Source: Aspidapion aeneum
Taxonomy: Eukaryota > Arthropoda > Insecta > Coleoptera > Brentidae
Assembly: GCA_963576565.1 (NCBI GenBank)
Contig: OY755038.1
Location: forward strand, 66,771,908 to 66,835,907
Direction of reading: 5' to 3'
DNA: 64,000 nt
Positions 35,124-44,899 of this stretch are shown in pieces. Below the pieces are notes generated by a model. The model did no database searches, was not told the origin of the DNA, and was given only the letters and a program-made list of their open reading frames with translations. The first letter of the stretch is position 1. Every line of letters starts with the position of its first letter. The position numbers and the translations under genes were made by a program.

Positions 35124-36620
35124 AAAATTTTCGGTTTTATTTTTAGTTTCCGAGATATTTAAATTTTGAGTTGAGGTTCCGGGATTTTGCATTTCATTTC
35201 CTTGGTTTTGGTAATAAACATTAGTTTCATATGACTGATCGGTGTATGGGTTATAATCATCGCTATGGTACTGGTTATAATCATGGCTATCGTACTGATT
35301 ATAATCATAGCTATTATATTGGTTGTAATCATGGTCATCGTATTGGGTATAATCATAGTCATTGTATTGGTTATAATCATGGCTATAATTATTTTGAGAA
35401 GATACATCATTCATGTGTAATTCTTCGAAATGAAATTGAGGTGGTTTAGGATAACGTTGCCAGTGTTGTGGTAGTTGTCTTTGTTGGCTATGTACGCGTC
35501 TAAATGTATTATTAGATGTCACGGACATTGGGGTAGGTTTTGGTAATTGATCTTGTGGTGTATTTTTTGGTTTAAATACGTCTGGTTTGGGACCGAAAAC
35601 TTGTTCACCTGTGAAAAACTTTTTTGGTGGCATTGGTCGTGGTTGAATATTTATTGGACCAGTAGGAAACCTATTTTGGTTAGCAAAATTTTGATTAGAG
35701 AAATTTTGATTTTGAGGTCGCTGCTGAAAGAAGTTTGAGTTTTGACCAAAATAATTTTGAGGTTGTCTTTGGAAATTATTAAACGGTTGATTTGGTGAGC
35801 TAAAAATATTTCTATTAGGTACTTGTTTTGAACTTGAAGGGAAATTGTGATTATTTTGAGAACCGTATAATTTTTCGAAATTTTCGAATTCGTTGACTTT
35901 AGTCATGGCTTCTTCTAACGAATCGGGTTTATTGAAAAACATATTGTCACGGATTTTACCTGTGCAATTTGCGATAAAAGTATTTAATGCAGTTTTTTCA
36001 TATTCATTTTTCAAAATAGCAAATGTTTCGAGGGGTAGATTTTCTTGTCGAACCATTTGATTGATTGCGTTTGTAAGGTGCTTAAGCCGTGTACCAAAAG
36101 AAAAAAGATCTTCGTTTTTAAAAGGTTTGGTGCGAGCTAAATCTTGAATTAAGCATTCTTTATCTCTTCGATCAGAAAAACATTGTTTTAAAGCTTCCTT
36201 TAATTCGAAATAATTTTGTATATCACTTCTATTGCCTACCAATTTTTCGGCATTACCTGTCAATTTACTTTGGATGTGATCAAAAATTAATGCATTAAGT
36301 GTCTCATTTCGTGCAACTGAATAGTCTTGTACTAACCTATCGCATTTGTTTAAGAAAATATTAAGAGTTTCATAACTACCATCATAAGGTCTTAAAGTAT
36401 TTAACCTTGCCCTTAATAAATCCCATTCTATACGTGGTGGTTGAGGTAGTGGCATAACATTACCTTCTTGATTTGTCATTTTTGACGGTCTTATAACGTT
36501 TGCAAAATTTTGAAACCGATATTCAAAATGTTTCGGTTGTTTTTTCTCTGTTTTTGATTTAAACTGATTCGAAAATAAACTACTTAAAGAATCCGAATCA
36601 GAATCACTGTCTGAGCTCAT
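35091..36620 (-). CDS. gag: Errantivirus Gag
   Basis: A 509-codon open frame with ATG at 36620. The first residues are a Ser-Asp run, followed by a capsid-like segment (ARLNTLRPYDGSYETLNIFL ... IQSKLTGNAEKLV) that fits Ty3/gypsy Gag. The C-terminal half is low complexity: Asn/Gln/Phe-rich, then about eight Asp-Tyr-Asn-Gln-Tyr-type repeats near 35230-35400. No Cys-His zinc knuckle is present, as is usual for errantivirus Gag, where basic or low-complexity regions are thought to bind RNA. The frame has no break. It lies downstream of the leader repeats and overlaps pol in the -1 frame. Confidence 0.92.
   Translation of the reverse strand: MSSDSDSDSDSLSSLFSNQFKSKTEKKQPKHFEYRFQNFANVIRPSKMTNQEGNVMPLPQPPRIEWDLLRARLNTLRPYDGSYETLNIFLNKCDRLVQDYSVARNETLNALIFDHIQSKLTGNAEKLVGNRSDIQNYFELKEALKQCFSDRRDKECLIQDLARTKPFKNEDLFSFGTRLKHLTNAINQMVRQENLPLETFAILKNEYEKTALNTFIANCTGKIRDNMFFNKPDSLEEAMTKVNEFENFEKLYGSQNNHNFPSSSKQVPNRNIFSSPNQPFNNFQRQPQNYFGQNSNFFQQRPQNQNFSNQNFANQNRFPTGPINIQPRPMPPKKFFTGEQVFGPKPDVFKPKNTPQDQLPKPTPMSVTSNNTFRRVHSQQRQLPQHWQRYPKPPQFHFEELHMNDVSSQNNYSHDYNQYNDYDYTQYDDHDYNQYNSYDYNQYDSHDYNQYHSDDYNPYTDQSYETNVYYQNQGNEMQNPGTSTQNLNISETKNKTENFQEVSSKQNQT
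35124..35130 (-). promoter_or_regulatory. Candidate -1 ribosomal frameshift site between gag and pol
   Basis: In the gag frame the heptamer A AAT TTT (X XXY YYZ pattern) lies about 11 codons before the gag stop. The -1 frame opens just upstream of it and runs on into the protease. No downstream pseudoknot was worked out. Confidence 0.45.
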
Positions 36621-37195
36621 AAAAATTACAAAAAAAAAATAAATTTTTAAATGTTTTTTTTTATACTAATTTCTTTTTTCAAAATTCTAAAATTCAGTTT
36701 TCGATTTTTGTTGAATTTTATTTATTTTTGTTTTTCCTATTCTATTATTAACCTAGTTGATCGCAATTGATCTTGCCCTAAATCTATTGATCCCAATTGA
36801 TCTTGCCTAAATATAGTGATCCCAATTGATCTTGCCTAAAAGTAATGATCCCAATTGATCTTGCCTAAACTAATGATCCCAATTGATCTTGCCTAAAATT
36901 AGTGATCCCAATTGATCTTGCCTAAAATTAATTGATTGCAATTAATCACGCCCTAAAATTATCTCTACCGAAATCTTACACGATCTAGGAAGAGGCGAAA
37001 AGGAAAATTTGGCACTTACGATTTTTGTGGTCTTCTTGCGTCGTGGTTGCTTTATCGCTGTGGCCCAAATTAATCCTTCCCCGATTCACCAACAGAGAAC
37101 TGCGACTTGTCACTGTTAAAGTTCTTTTTGCGTTTTAAAGAGTTGAAACTCACGAACCGATTAAAGTTTTTGTTTTTTTAACCGATACTAAACGC
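36621..37195 (-). other. Errantivirus 5' leader
   Basis: Untranslated region between the primer-binding site and gag. It holds the tandem repeat array at 36758-36957. The rest is A/T-rich with no open frame of note. Confidence 0.85.
36758..36957. repeat. Seven tandem 28-30-bp repeats in the errantivirus leader
   Basis: Units start at 36758, 36788, 36817, 36846, 36874, 36903 and about 36933, with core TGATCCCAATTGATCTTGCC. Each holds the palindrome CAATTG flanked by GATC. The first and last copies are diverged. Known: Drosophila gypsy carries a repeated protein-binding insulator in the same place, between the 5' LTR and gag. The sequence here is unrelated to that site, so only the position is shared. 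Confidence 0.92.
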
Positions 37196-37213
37196 ATCCG
37201 CACGACTGCGCCA
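37196..37213 (-). promoter_or_regulatory. Errantivirus primer-binding site
   Basis: The minus strand reads TGGCGCAGTCGTGCGGAT, with its first T being the last base of the 5' LTR. GGCGCAGTCG matches the tRNA-Ser type of primer site reported for the 17.6/297 group. Confidence 0.75.
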
Positions 37214-37437
37214 GTTAAGTATTAACTTTAGAGTTAATTGTTTTTAAAAATTTTATTTTGCGTAAAAACTTTAAAGTAACAATAGTACGACCTTAAGTCT
37301 ACAGAAGCTTTGCTGGGAATGGTTTAATTTTCTCCTAACAATTCATATAATAGTAAAAAAGTGCAAAGTTAGCAAACACGTGTGGTTATAAAAATGCTTA
37401 TCTAATATAATAAAAATAATATTATGTGAATATAACT
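37213..37437 (-). repeat. Errantivirus 5' LTR
   Basis: 225 bp, pairing with 29370-29594, with two differences by eye (near 37267 and 37323). Flanked on the right by the GGCG duplication. Confidence 0.95.
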
Positions 37438-37441
37438 GGCG

Positions 37442-37504
37442 GCTTAGTGGGTTTTTGATAGGAATGGTTTTGAAAAAGGTTAACTATTCGAAGGACATAA
37501 CAAA

Positions 37505-37555
<51 letters not shown>

Positions 37556-40006
37556 GAAATATTTGATAAGAAGCTGATCTAAGAAGTTGACATCAATTAT
37601 CGCATTGCAACAGACTTTGGCTTTTCCTCCAGATTAATATCTCCGAAATTAATCGGCATTTTTGATTTATGAAAATCGGGCCATTCGTTTTCGGGAGACC
37701 ACAAAAACGACGGTGCGTTCCACCACATGTCATGTGACATGAGCTGTGAAGGGGTGGCCCCTCGTGACGCAATATCGGCTGCATTTAAAGCAGAAGGAAT
37801 GTAGCGCCACGAGTTTGAGGGAATGATTTCTTGGATTCTACTGACTCGATTTCCAACAAAGGTTTGCCAGCGATTAGGAGGGGATGAAAGCCAGTGCAAT
37901 ACGACTTGCGAATCGCAGAAAGTAACGATATTTGTAAAAGTTATTTTTCCTTCATAGCTAGATAAAACGAAGTCAATTAATTCGCTTAAAAGAAATGCGC
38001 CTAGGAGTTCTAGCCTAGCCAAAGTTTGTGACTTTATAGGCGCGACCCTAGATTTTGCAGATATGAGAGAAACAGAGATATTGTTTTCCTCTTCTACACG
38101 AAAATATACGACGCCTGCGTAGCCTCGAATTGAAGCGTCACAGAAGCCGATGATTTGACAGGTATTGATTTTTGACAGTTTGATTTGTCGGGGTAATTGA
38201 AAATTGGAAAGAAGCGGGAATTCAGAATGAAGTTTGTTCCAAGAGTCGATGATAGAAGAATCTGGTTCTTCGTCCCAGCCTATTTTCGATATCCACAACT
38301 GTTGCAAAATAAATTTTGCTTGTAGCAACAAGGGACAAAGAAAACCTAAGGGATCGAAGATTGTTCCTATGATAGATAAAATAGAACGTTTGGTTGGGGG
38401 GTTTGTCCTTCATTCGGCATTGATAAGAAAAAATGTCGTTTTTTGGATACCATGGAAGTCCTAAAACTTTGATAAAGTGGGGTTCCTCCTTGTCAAAAGA
38501 GAGAGGCATTTGACGATCGGACTCTGGCAATGTTGCCAATAACTCAGGACAATTGCTTGCCCATTTTTTAAGTTCAAATCCTCCCGACTTCAACTAATCA
38601 TTGTGTTCTGTTTGAAGGGAGAGAGCTTTAGAAAGCGAGGGGCTAGTTCCCAAGATATCGTCGATATAGATTGACGTTTTTAGAACAGTACTAGCCATAG
38701 GAAAACGTTTCTTTTCTCTCTCTGCCAGCTCATTTAATGTACGCATGGCTAGAAAAGGTGAGCATGTCATGCCAAAAGTGATAGTAGAAAGTTCCCACAC
38801 TGAAAGTGGGTCCTGTGGAGAAAACCTCCACAATATCCTTTGATAAGGACGGTTATAAGGATTGATAAGGACTTGACGGAACATTTGTTTGATATCAGCA
38901 ATGTAGGCAATAGGATTAAGACGAAACGTAAGGAGTAAAGAAGCAATATCTTTTTGAAGTTTCGGTCCCGATAGCAACGTGGCATTGAGACTAATATTTT
39001 TTGGGGTGACTGCCGAACAATCCCAGACTACCCTTAATTTTGTACTTAAGCTTTCCGGCTTTAGTACGCAATGATGTGCTAAAAAACATGATACGTCGAC
39101 ATTTGGTTGACTAGATAAAACTAAACTCATATGATTAGAATCGATATAGTCTTGCATGAAACTTGAATAGGCAGTGTACAGATCAGGATTTTTGAGTAAT
39201 CTATTTTCTAGAAGTAAAAATCTACGATAATCTTGCGGATAAGTATTTCCTAGGTCAGGGTTTATTTTATCTTTAAACGGAAGATATACCATGAATCTAC
39301 CGCTCGGTTGCCGTACTACACTCGCAGTAAAAATTGATTCTGCTTGTTTTTCTTCCTTTGATAAGATTTGTTTTTAAGGCAAATGTTCGATTTCCCAAAA
39401 CCTAGGGAGAATGACCTCTAAAGGAGGTGAATGACTCGTTAAAAAACAACTGGTTCGTTCCGTAAGACTACCTACTTCGTCAAGTTTTCCCATGACGACC
39501 CAGCCAAAGATAGTTTCAAGGGCTGAAGGTTGCCCTATTTGTCCAAGAACCCTGCCCTCCTTGAATATCTGTGCGAATAGCTCGCAACCAATAACTAGGT
39601 CCACAGGTCTAGATTTGAAATAAGATGGGTCGGCAAGTTTAAGGTTTTCCAAGTGTTTCCACTGATTATCGTTCAAAGTGAATGTAGGCATATTGGAACA
39701 TAATTGTGGAACGACAATTGCTTCGAAATTAAGTAAAGGAGCGACCTGTCCGTGTGGCTTAATGTGACATTGAACGAGCCCTTTGGAAGTAAAAGAAGAC
39801 ATCTGATTTAATCCGAATATTTCAGTGGTGTAACTTCGCCTAGGAAGATTAAGATGCTGAATACACTTTTCACTGATGAATCCTGTCTGTGATCCAGAAT
39901 CAAGCAGTGCCCTTACAGGTTGAAAATTTCTGCAACCGTCCATAACATCTATTATGGCGGTGCATAAAAGAAAGGTACCTGAAAGTCCTGAGGTATTTAA
40001 TGACAC
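37442..40006 (-). pseudogene. BEL/Pao protease, reverse transcriptase and RNase H
   Basis: Minus strand after gag. The protease has ALLDSGSQTGFISEKCI and LVIGCELFAQIF. A stop at 39374 precedes the reverse transcriptase, which has LRVVWDCSA, IADIKQMFRQVLI (catalytic Asp kept) and IYIDDILGTS. A nonsense codon at 38594 and a frame change in a C-run near 38395 follow. The RNase H-like part has GFCDASIRGYAGVVYF, SLISAKSRVAPIKSQTLARLE and FCDSQVVLHWL, then SALNAADIASRG. Known: these are the DUF1758-type protease, Pao reverse transcriptase and the A17-type RNase H of BEL/Pao elements. The region beyond 37597 is decayed and contains the AT microsatellite before the errantivirus boundary. Confidence 0.88.
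37506..37553. repeat. (AT)n microsatellite
   Basis: About 24 AT dinucleotides inside the BEL pol region, next to the errantivirus insertion. They interrupt the BEL reading frame. Confidence 0.95.
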
Positions 40007-40070
40007 ATGAAGATTATTGACCGGTGGTGTGTGAATGACAGGACTAGTATCTTGGCTTCCAGACTCTTGA

Positions 40071-41351
40071 TTAGTTTCTACGATATGAGTTAAAGTGTGG
40101 CCTTTTACTATTGCAAGTCCTGCATGAATATTTTGATTTGCACGTATCTACCCCATGCAAGGGATGAAAACACGCTAGACATAATTTTTTCTGCTTGACG
40201 AAAGATAGGCGATCGATAGGTGAGAGTTTAAGAAATGTTTGACATTTCGATAACACGTGACCTTGATTACACCGGAAACATTTTATTCCCGTACTTGAAT
40301 TAGTTGAGGTGCCAGCCAGTCCTATAAAAGGCGAATTGGATGATTTATAGGTAGGCTTTTGCTTAAACTGATTTTGCATAGAATTTGAATTTTGATAGGT
40401 AGGCTTTTGCCCAAACTGATTTTGCATAGAATTTGATTTTTGATAGGTAGGCACCTTTTTGGGTGCTGTTGATTGAGGAAGTGATTCCAAAACTTTACAT
40501 CTTTTTTCTCGAAATTGAAAAAGTGACTGAAAAGTGGGAATTTCGGTATTAGTATTGGCGTGACTCATTTCGAAATTTGAACGCGTCGGAATATCCAATT
40601 TTTCTAACAAATTGAAAAAAATAATAAAGTCCCAACTCTCCACGTCAATGCTAAGTGATTTTAAAATTTCTAGGGATTCAGAAAAGGTGTCAATTAAATT
40701 ACGCAAATCTTTAGCTGACTCGTTTTTTAAGGTGGAGTTCATAATTGTGCTTAAAGCATCATTTGCGAGGTCTCGCTTGTTTTGATATCTATTGACTAAT
40801 TTGTCGTAAGCAATTTTATAATTTTGATTAGATAAGCTAATCCCTGATATCAATTTTAAAGGCTCATCCTCGAGATATGAAAATAAATATTGAAGTTTTC
40901 GAACGTTACTTAGACTTTGATTTTGATCTATAATGTTATTAAAAAGATCGAAAAAGCTTGGCCATAGTTTCTTATCACCTCGAAATATGGGAATACCTAA
41001 CTCTTTGAGTTTTGGAGTTTCGTTTTGTCGAACATATGATCCCGAAAAGGATGGGGCCTCAACCGGAAATATTTTAGAGTAAACCCCCTTACACGCATAA
41101 AAAGATTTACGAGCTTCTGAAAGGATAGCATCCTGCGTTTTAAACTCCTCGTCGTCCGAGTCGTCTATCAACATAATGACATCATTATGTGCCAGCATGT
41201 ATTTATCGAAGGTTTCATCCAAATCGGAATACCTCACTTGAAACTCGTTTCTCGCTTTTTCGTCCAATGCCGCGGTCTGTGAAAACACATAACACTCGGT
41301 GATCGCAGATACAAAACCCTTGCGTTTTTGCAGGGCTTTTTTGACAGACAT
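40071..41351 (-). CDS. BEL/Pao Gag
   Basis: An open frame from ATG at 41351, about 426 codons. Seen: an N-terminal helical region with an acidic patch (IDDSDDEEF), the DUF1759-like capsid segment (GIPIFRGDKKLWPSFFDLF and YLEDEPLKLISG), a short repeated stretch (two or three copies of KPTYQNSNSMQNQF-like units), and C-terminal zinc knuckles (CFRCNQGHVLSKC, CLACFHPLHGVDTC, CRTC). Known: this is the usual Gag layout of BEL/Pao elements. The frame is unbroken although the downstream pol is broken. Protease starts about 65 bases further on in another frame. Confidence 0.85.
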   Translation of the reverse strand: MSVKKALQKRKGFVSAITECYVFSQTAALDEKARNEFQVRYSDLDETFDKYMLAHNDVIMLIDDSDDEEFKTQDAILSEARKSFYACKGVYSKIFPVEAPSFSGSYVRQNETPKLKELGIPIFRGDKKLWPSFFDLFNNIIDQNQSLSNVRKLQYLFSYLEDEPLKLISGISLSNQNYKIAYDKLVNRYQNKRDLANDALSTIMNSTLKNESAKDLRNLIDTFSESLEILKSLSIDVESWDFIIFFNLLEKLDIPTRSNFEMSHANTNTEIPTFQSLFQFREKRCKVLESLPQSTAPKKVPTYQKSNSMQNQFGQKPTYQNSNSMQNQFKQKPTYKSSNSPFIGLAGTSTNSSTGIKCFRCNQGHVLSKCQTFLKLSPIDRLSFVKQKKLCLACFHPLHGVDTCKSKYSCRTCNSKRPHFNSYRRN

Positions 41352-41771
41352 GATTTTACCTTTGAAATGACGAAATTGTCGGTAAATATACAATTAACGC
41401 TAAATTAATGCTTCTGAAATAGAAAAATGAGGAATTGTCGAAAATATGCACTAATTTATCGCAATTGATGAAAATTGTTTTAAATATCGAAATGATATGG
41501 AACACACCTTACACACTGAACATGTGCTTGTTTATTTTGACCGCTTCGCTTTGTTTACTGAATGACCACGGTACGTTACCATAGCAGCGGACCGAAAAAC
41601 ACGTGAACGGCGCCGCTACCGAAGGTCGAGCGAAAATCTCTCTCGTTTCAATACGATTGACAAAATTCAAGGCCGCTTTGATCTCGGCGTGAGAATAAAT
41701 GGCCGACTTATTAATTTATTAATACCGTCGTATGGAGTAAATTTTAAATAATTCGGTCGAAGGAACACTTA
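41352..41771 (-). other. BEL/Pao leader
   Basis: Non-coding stretch between the 5' LTR and gag. The bases directly after the LTR (TAAGTGTTCCTTCGACCG on the minus strand) would be the primer-binding site, but the tRNA was not recognised. Confidence 0.6.
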
Positions 41772-42243
41772 TGTTATGCCCGCAGTAAGAAAAACGATAA
41801 ACGCAATGGACTGTATATAATTTAATTAATGAAAGCGTGAACAAACATAAATATATTGATATGAAATTACGAAATAATTAAGGTCCATAGGTTAATTGTT
41901 GGTACCACACAACGGAAATCAGAGACAAGGCACTCACCAGTTTGCAGCCAATTTCTCCACGTTGCAAGGGGCCCCTGACGGGATCTAATGATGTCACCAC
42001 GTAGCTGAAGGGCTGAAGTTTCTAGTTCTATGCTTCAGTACACCAAAATCGAGCACTTTCAGGTGTAGAAATTTGAAATAGTTGGAGAAAGTAAATTACC
42101 ACGCCATTTCTCGAGGCGGTCGAAAAAGGATCTCCTCGATTGTTGGTGCGCATGTCCAAATACGCGAAAACGCACTCTGTCCTTCATCCAATTGTGTGGT
42201 TTTAAAAATTTAAACAACCGCGAAATTTTAGCGGGAGCTAACA
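41772..42243 (-). repeat. BEL/Pao 5' LTR
   Basis: 472 bp, TGTTATG...CTAACA on the plus strand, followed by the CTAGG target duplication. Confidence 0.9.
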
Positions 42244-42396
42244 CTAGGTGATGTTGTGTGAATATTTTCAATTTATAACCTGTTAAAAATGTGTCATTAA
42301 ATTTAACTAGCTTTAGAGTATTGTATTGTCTATTTCACCTAAAAATGTCATGTTAATAGGTTTGGCTGTTTATGAGCTATCGTATTATTGACAGAC

Positions 42397-42555
42397 TTAG
42401 ATACACACACGGACAGACGTCATGACAATATTGCTAAGATATGTCAAAATACACCGAAATATTACATTTTCTACATTATCTGAAAAAAAAAATTCGTCGA
42501 AAACAATACTTTCTTTAGCTTTTGCACCATAAGCGAGAAAGGTAAAACTAATTCA
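42397..42555. repeat. Dispersed repeat, copy related to 12500-12655
   Basis: Carries ACGGACAGACGTCATGACA, ATATTGCTAAGATAT and CGTCGAAAAC in the same order as the copy near 12.5 kb. The family is unknown. Confidence 0.5.
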
Positions 42556-42818
42556 CACGGTCAAACGTTTTTTATATAATTGTGTAAAACTTTCAATAAT
42601 TTTAGGTACACAACTATAAGAAAAAAAATTACACAGTATTTTTTTTAGTGAAAAGCCCAAGTCCTAATTAGAGGTTTTTTACGCATGCACAATTAGATTA
42701 ATTTTTTTCCAGCGGCTGCGTTAGAAACAATTGTTTTATAACGAACTTTTTATTCTTTTAACCAACTGTTTTCCAAATAATTAATAATTTATAATAATAA
42801 TTTTTACAAGGGTACTGT

Positions 42819-43379
42819 AAGGAGGCCGGCAGAACCAACAAGATCAGTCTTGTCTGGGTGTCAAGCCACACGGGAGTTGAGAGAAATGAAAAAGCAGACG
42901 CACTAGCCAGGGCGGGAGCAGAATCCGCGCTGGTTGGACCGAAGCCTTACTTCGGCTTACCTAAGGCCACAGTCACAAAAGAAATAGGAGAGTGGGTTGT
43001 TAGAAAGGGGACTCAAAACTGGCGGGAAACCCCGAGACAACAACACTCCAAAATCTTTCTAAGCAATCCAGACAAACACAGAACGAACCAAATCCTGAAA
43101 TTAAACAGGAATAGCCTAAGAATAATCACAGGGCTATACATAGGCCAATGCCGACTCAACAAACACATGAACACACTGGAAGTAAGCAACACACCAGCGT
43201 GTAGGTTTTGTGGTGTTAAGGAGGAAACGCCACTTCATCTAATCTGCCACTGCGTAGCAAGACAAAGAACTAGGGCGAAAATATTCGGACCTGGACAGAT
43301 AGAGCCTCAAGATCTTGAGGAAATATCACCAAACAAACTGATCTGCTTCATAAAGGAGATAGGTATTGGTGATATTTAA
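42819..43379 (+). CDS. LINE RNase H and C-terminal zinc-finger region, partial
   Basis: The frame is open from the truncation point to a TAA at about 43379. It begins within RNase H (SLVWVSSHTGVERNEKADAL, holding the His and Asp of the last RNase H motif). It continues through HRTNQILKLNRNSLRIITGL to a C-x2-C...H...C motif, CRFCGVKEETPLHLICHC, near the C terminus. Known: R1/Jockey/I-like LINEs carry RNase H after the reverse transcriptase and a CCHC end. The catalytic half of the reverse transcriptase is missing, so this is a fragment. It has no internal stop, which suggests a fairly recent insertion. Confidence 0.8.
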   Translation, partial: KEAGRTNKISLVWVSSHTGVERNEKADALARAGAESALVGPKPYFGLPKATVTKEIGEWVVRKGTQNWRETPRQQHSKIFLSNPDKHRTNQILKLNRNSLRIITGLYIGQCRLNKHMNTLEVSNTPACRFCGVKEETPLHLICHCVARQRTRAKIFGPGQIEPQDLEEISPNKLICFIKEIGIGDI

Positions 43380-43457
43380 GTTGGGATGAGCCACAATAGA
43401 CCACTTGAGTCGCAGTGGAGGGGCGAAAGTCGCACCACTCATAGTCAAACCTAACCT
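42819..43457 (+). mobile_element. 5'-truncated LINE (non-LTR retrotransposon) with 11-bp target duplications
   Basis: AAGGGTACTGT flanks both sides (42808-42818 and 43458-43468). The element starts inside an RNase H domain and ends with a short 3' UTR, CAAACCTAACCT, with no poly(A). Truncation at the 5' end plus a target duplication is the mark of target-primed insertion. Confidence 0.88.
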
Positions 43458-43468
43458 AAGGGTACTGT

Positions 43469-44420
43469 TTTTGATTGAATTATCTTTTACTACTTAATTT
43501 TTTGTTTATGATGCTTTCAAACCAATGATTTTCAAACAAAGTGTTTTCAAAAAAAATTCCTTAACCCGTAAATTTGAAAAATATTAAATTTTTGTTTCGT
43601 TTTTTGCGATAAAAATTTTGAAAAAAATTACTAACAATCACTTTTTCCCTAGAGACCCTATTGTTTATTATAAAACGAATATGCCGGCGACGACCAGTTT
43701 CTCTAAGTCACTATTAATTTTGCGCCTTATCTATGCGTTTTTAATTACCGTGCGACTGTAACAATATTATTTATTTTATATGACATTTTATATGACATAT
43801 TATTTGAGTTTTAAACTAAAATACGCCTATGATTTACATTAACAAACATTGTATGACTTATTTGTATTATTTCATCAGGCAATTGCATTTATACAATTTG
43901 AATAAACACTTGGAGTGGACATTCTTTTAAAATACAAACATATTTTTAAGGGGTTTTGTCGCTCGCTTGATTGTCTGCAAACAAAAAATTACCAGCGGCT
44001 TTCGTGTCCCTTTTGTATTGTTTTACGAAAAATGGGCGAAAAAATCTGGTATGTTGGATTTTTGCTTGTGTGTTTGTTTTTGAAGACCGCACCTGCCAGA
44101 CTAATAAACGAAGATTAAACTTTTCACACTGAAAAATTCAACAGCAGCAACGATTTACATATTCTACATTCATGCGTATACAGAACCGAGCATAATTAAT
44201 TTTTTTAAAGGTTGGAATTTTTGTTTACTATATTTTGTTCAGATCCATTTGTTAGTAAGTTAAATTGGTATTTTTACTTTCCCCTAACGCCGTCATTATC
44301 TAGCTACTGCTAAATTTAGGCTAGAAATTTTACAGATATTCATGTAGGTATTTTGTTAATTCTTAGATTTAAAGCTTTGGATTAATGAATGCTTAAGGCG
44401 CAATTCGTACTATGCGTACC
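43469..44420. other. No feature seen
   Basis: AT-rich and non-coding. A 67-codon frame near 43915 has a hydrophobic stretch but no recognisable motif. Confidence 0.4.
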
Positions 44421-44470
44421 ATCACCGTCACGTCACCGTTTCGTCACTGTTTCGTCACCGTACCGTCACT
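44421..44470. repeat. CGTCACCGT-type minisatellite
   Basis: Six or so diverged copies of CGTCACCGTTT in a row (ATCACCGTCACGTCACCGTT and so on). Confidence 0.75.
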
Positions 44471-44899
44471 AAAATATTTTTACATATAAAATCAATGGGG
44501 GTATTTATTAAGTTGGGTCGAAAAAAAAAATTTGAAATTGATTTTGTCATAGTTCTAAAAATTTGTAAAATCCGCCAAGAAACTAAATGATTTTTTGTTT
44601 TCCTAAAAAATAATAAATTTAGCCGCGCCCCCCACCCCCCAAATATTTCAAGATTTCAAATTTAAAGTAAGGGGCTGTAATAGATATAAAATGTATCTTA
44701 TGTGTCCAAGGAACACGAACACTAAAAAAAATCACAATTATTATTATATTTGACCGCGCCCCTGAGCACTTTCCCCTAAATACGTATACAGTTTTTCGCT
44801 TGGAAAAGAGATGATATAATATAATCATTATTAATGGATATAAAAAATTTATTCATCACTTTTTCAACCCAGAACTCACCGCGTGGAGGTAACTGTATA

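Larger units (their letters stand above)
29370..37437 (-). mobile_element. Errantivirus (env-bearing Ty3/gypsy), full length, 8068 bp
   Basis: Two 225-bp LTRs (AGTTA...TAACT ends) flank PBS, leader repeats, gag, pol, env and polypurine tract on the minus strand. The target duplication GGCG lies at 29366-29369 and 37438-37441. Known: AGT...ACT termini, 4-bp duplications and a baculovirus F-like env mark insect errantiviruses. The LTRs differ at two positions by eye, so the insertion is recent, and it lies inside the older BEL element. Gag and env are open. Pol has two frame changes, so this copy is unlikely to move by itself. Confidence 0.95.
27293..42243 (-). mobile_element. BEL/Pao LTR retrotransposon, split by an errantivirus
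   Basis: Two 472-bp LTRs (27293-27764 and 41772-42243; TGTTATG...CTAACA on the plus strand) lie in direct orientation and are flanked by CTAGG (27288-27292 and 42244-42248). Between them on the minus strand are gag, protease, reverse transcriptase, RNase H, integrase and the DUF5641-like tail, the BEL/Pao order. Without the errantivirus and one copy of its target duplication the element would be about 6.9 kb. The LTRs differ at roughly nine positions by eye. The pol region has stops and frame changes, so the element is inactive. Confidence 0.92.

Noticed and set aside
36758..36957. CRISPR-like array
   Set aside because: The repeats are contiguous with almost no spacers, lie in an errantivirus leader and are in eukaryotic DNA.
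37506..37553. AT run as a replication origin or regulatory element
   Set aside because: A plain dinucleotide microsatellite within a decayed BEL frame explains it.
42858..43379. Stand-alone host RNase H gene
   Set aside because: 11-bp target duplications, a 5' truncation and the C-terminal CCHC motif show that it is a LINE end.
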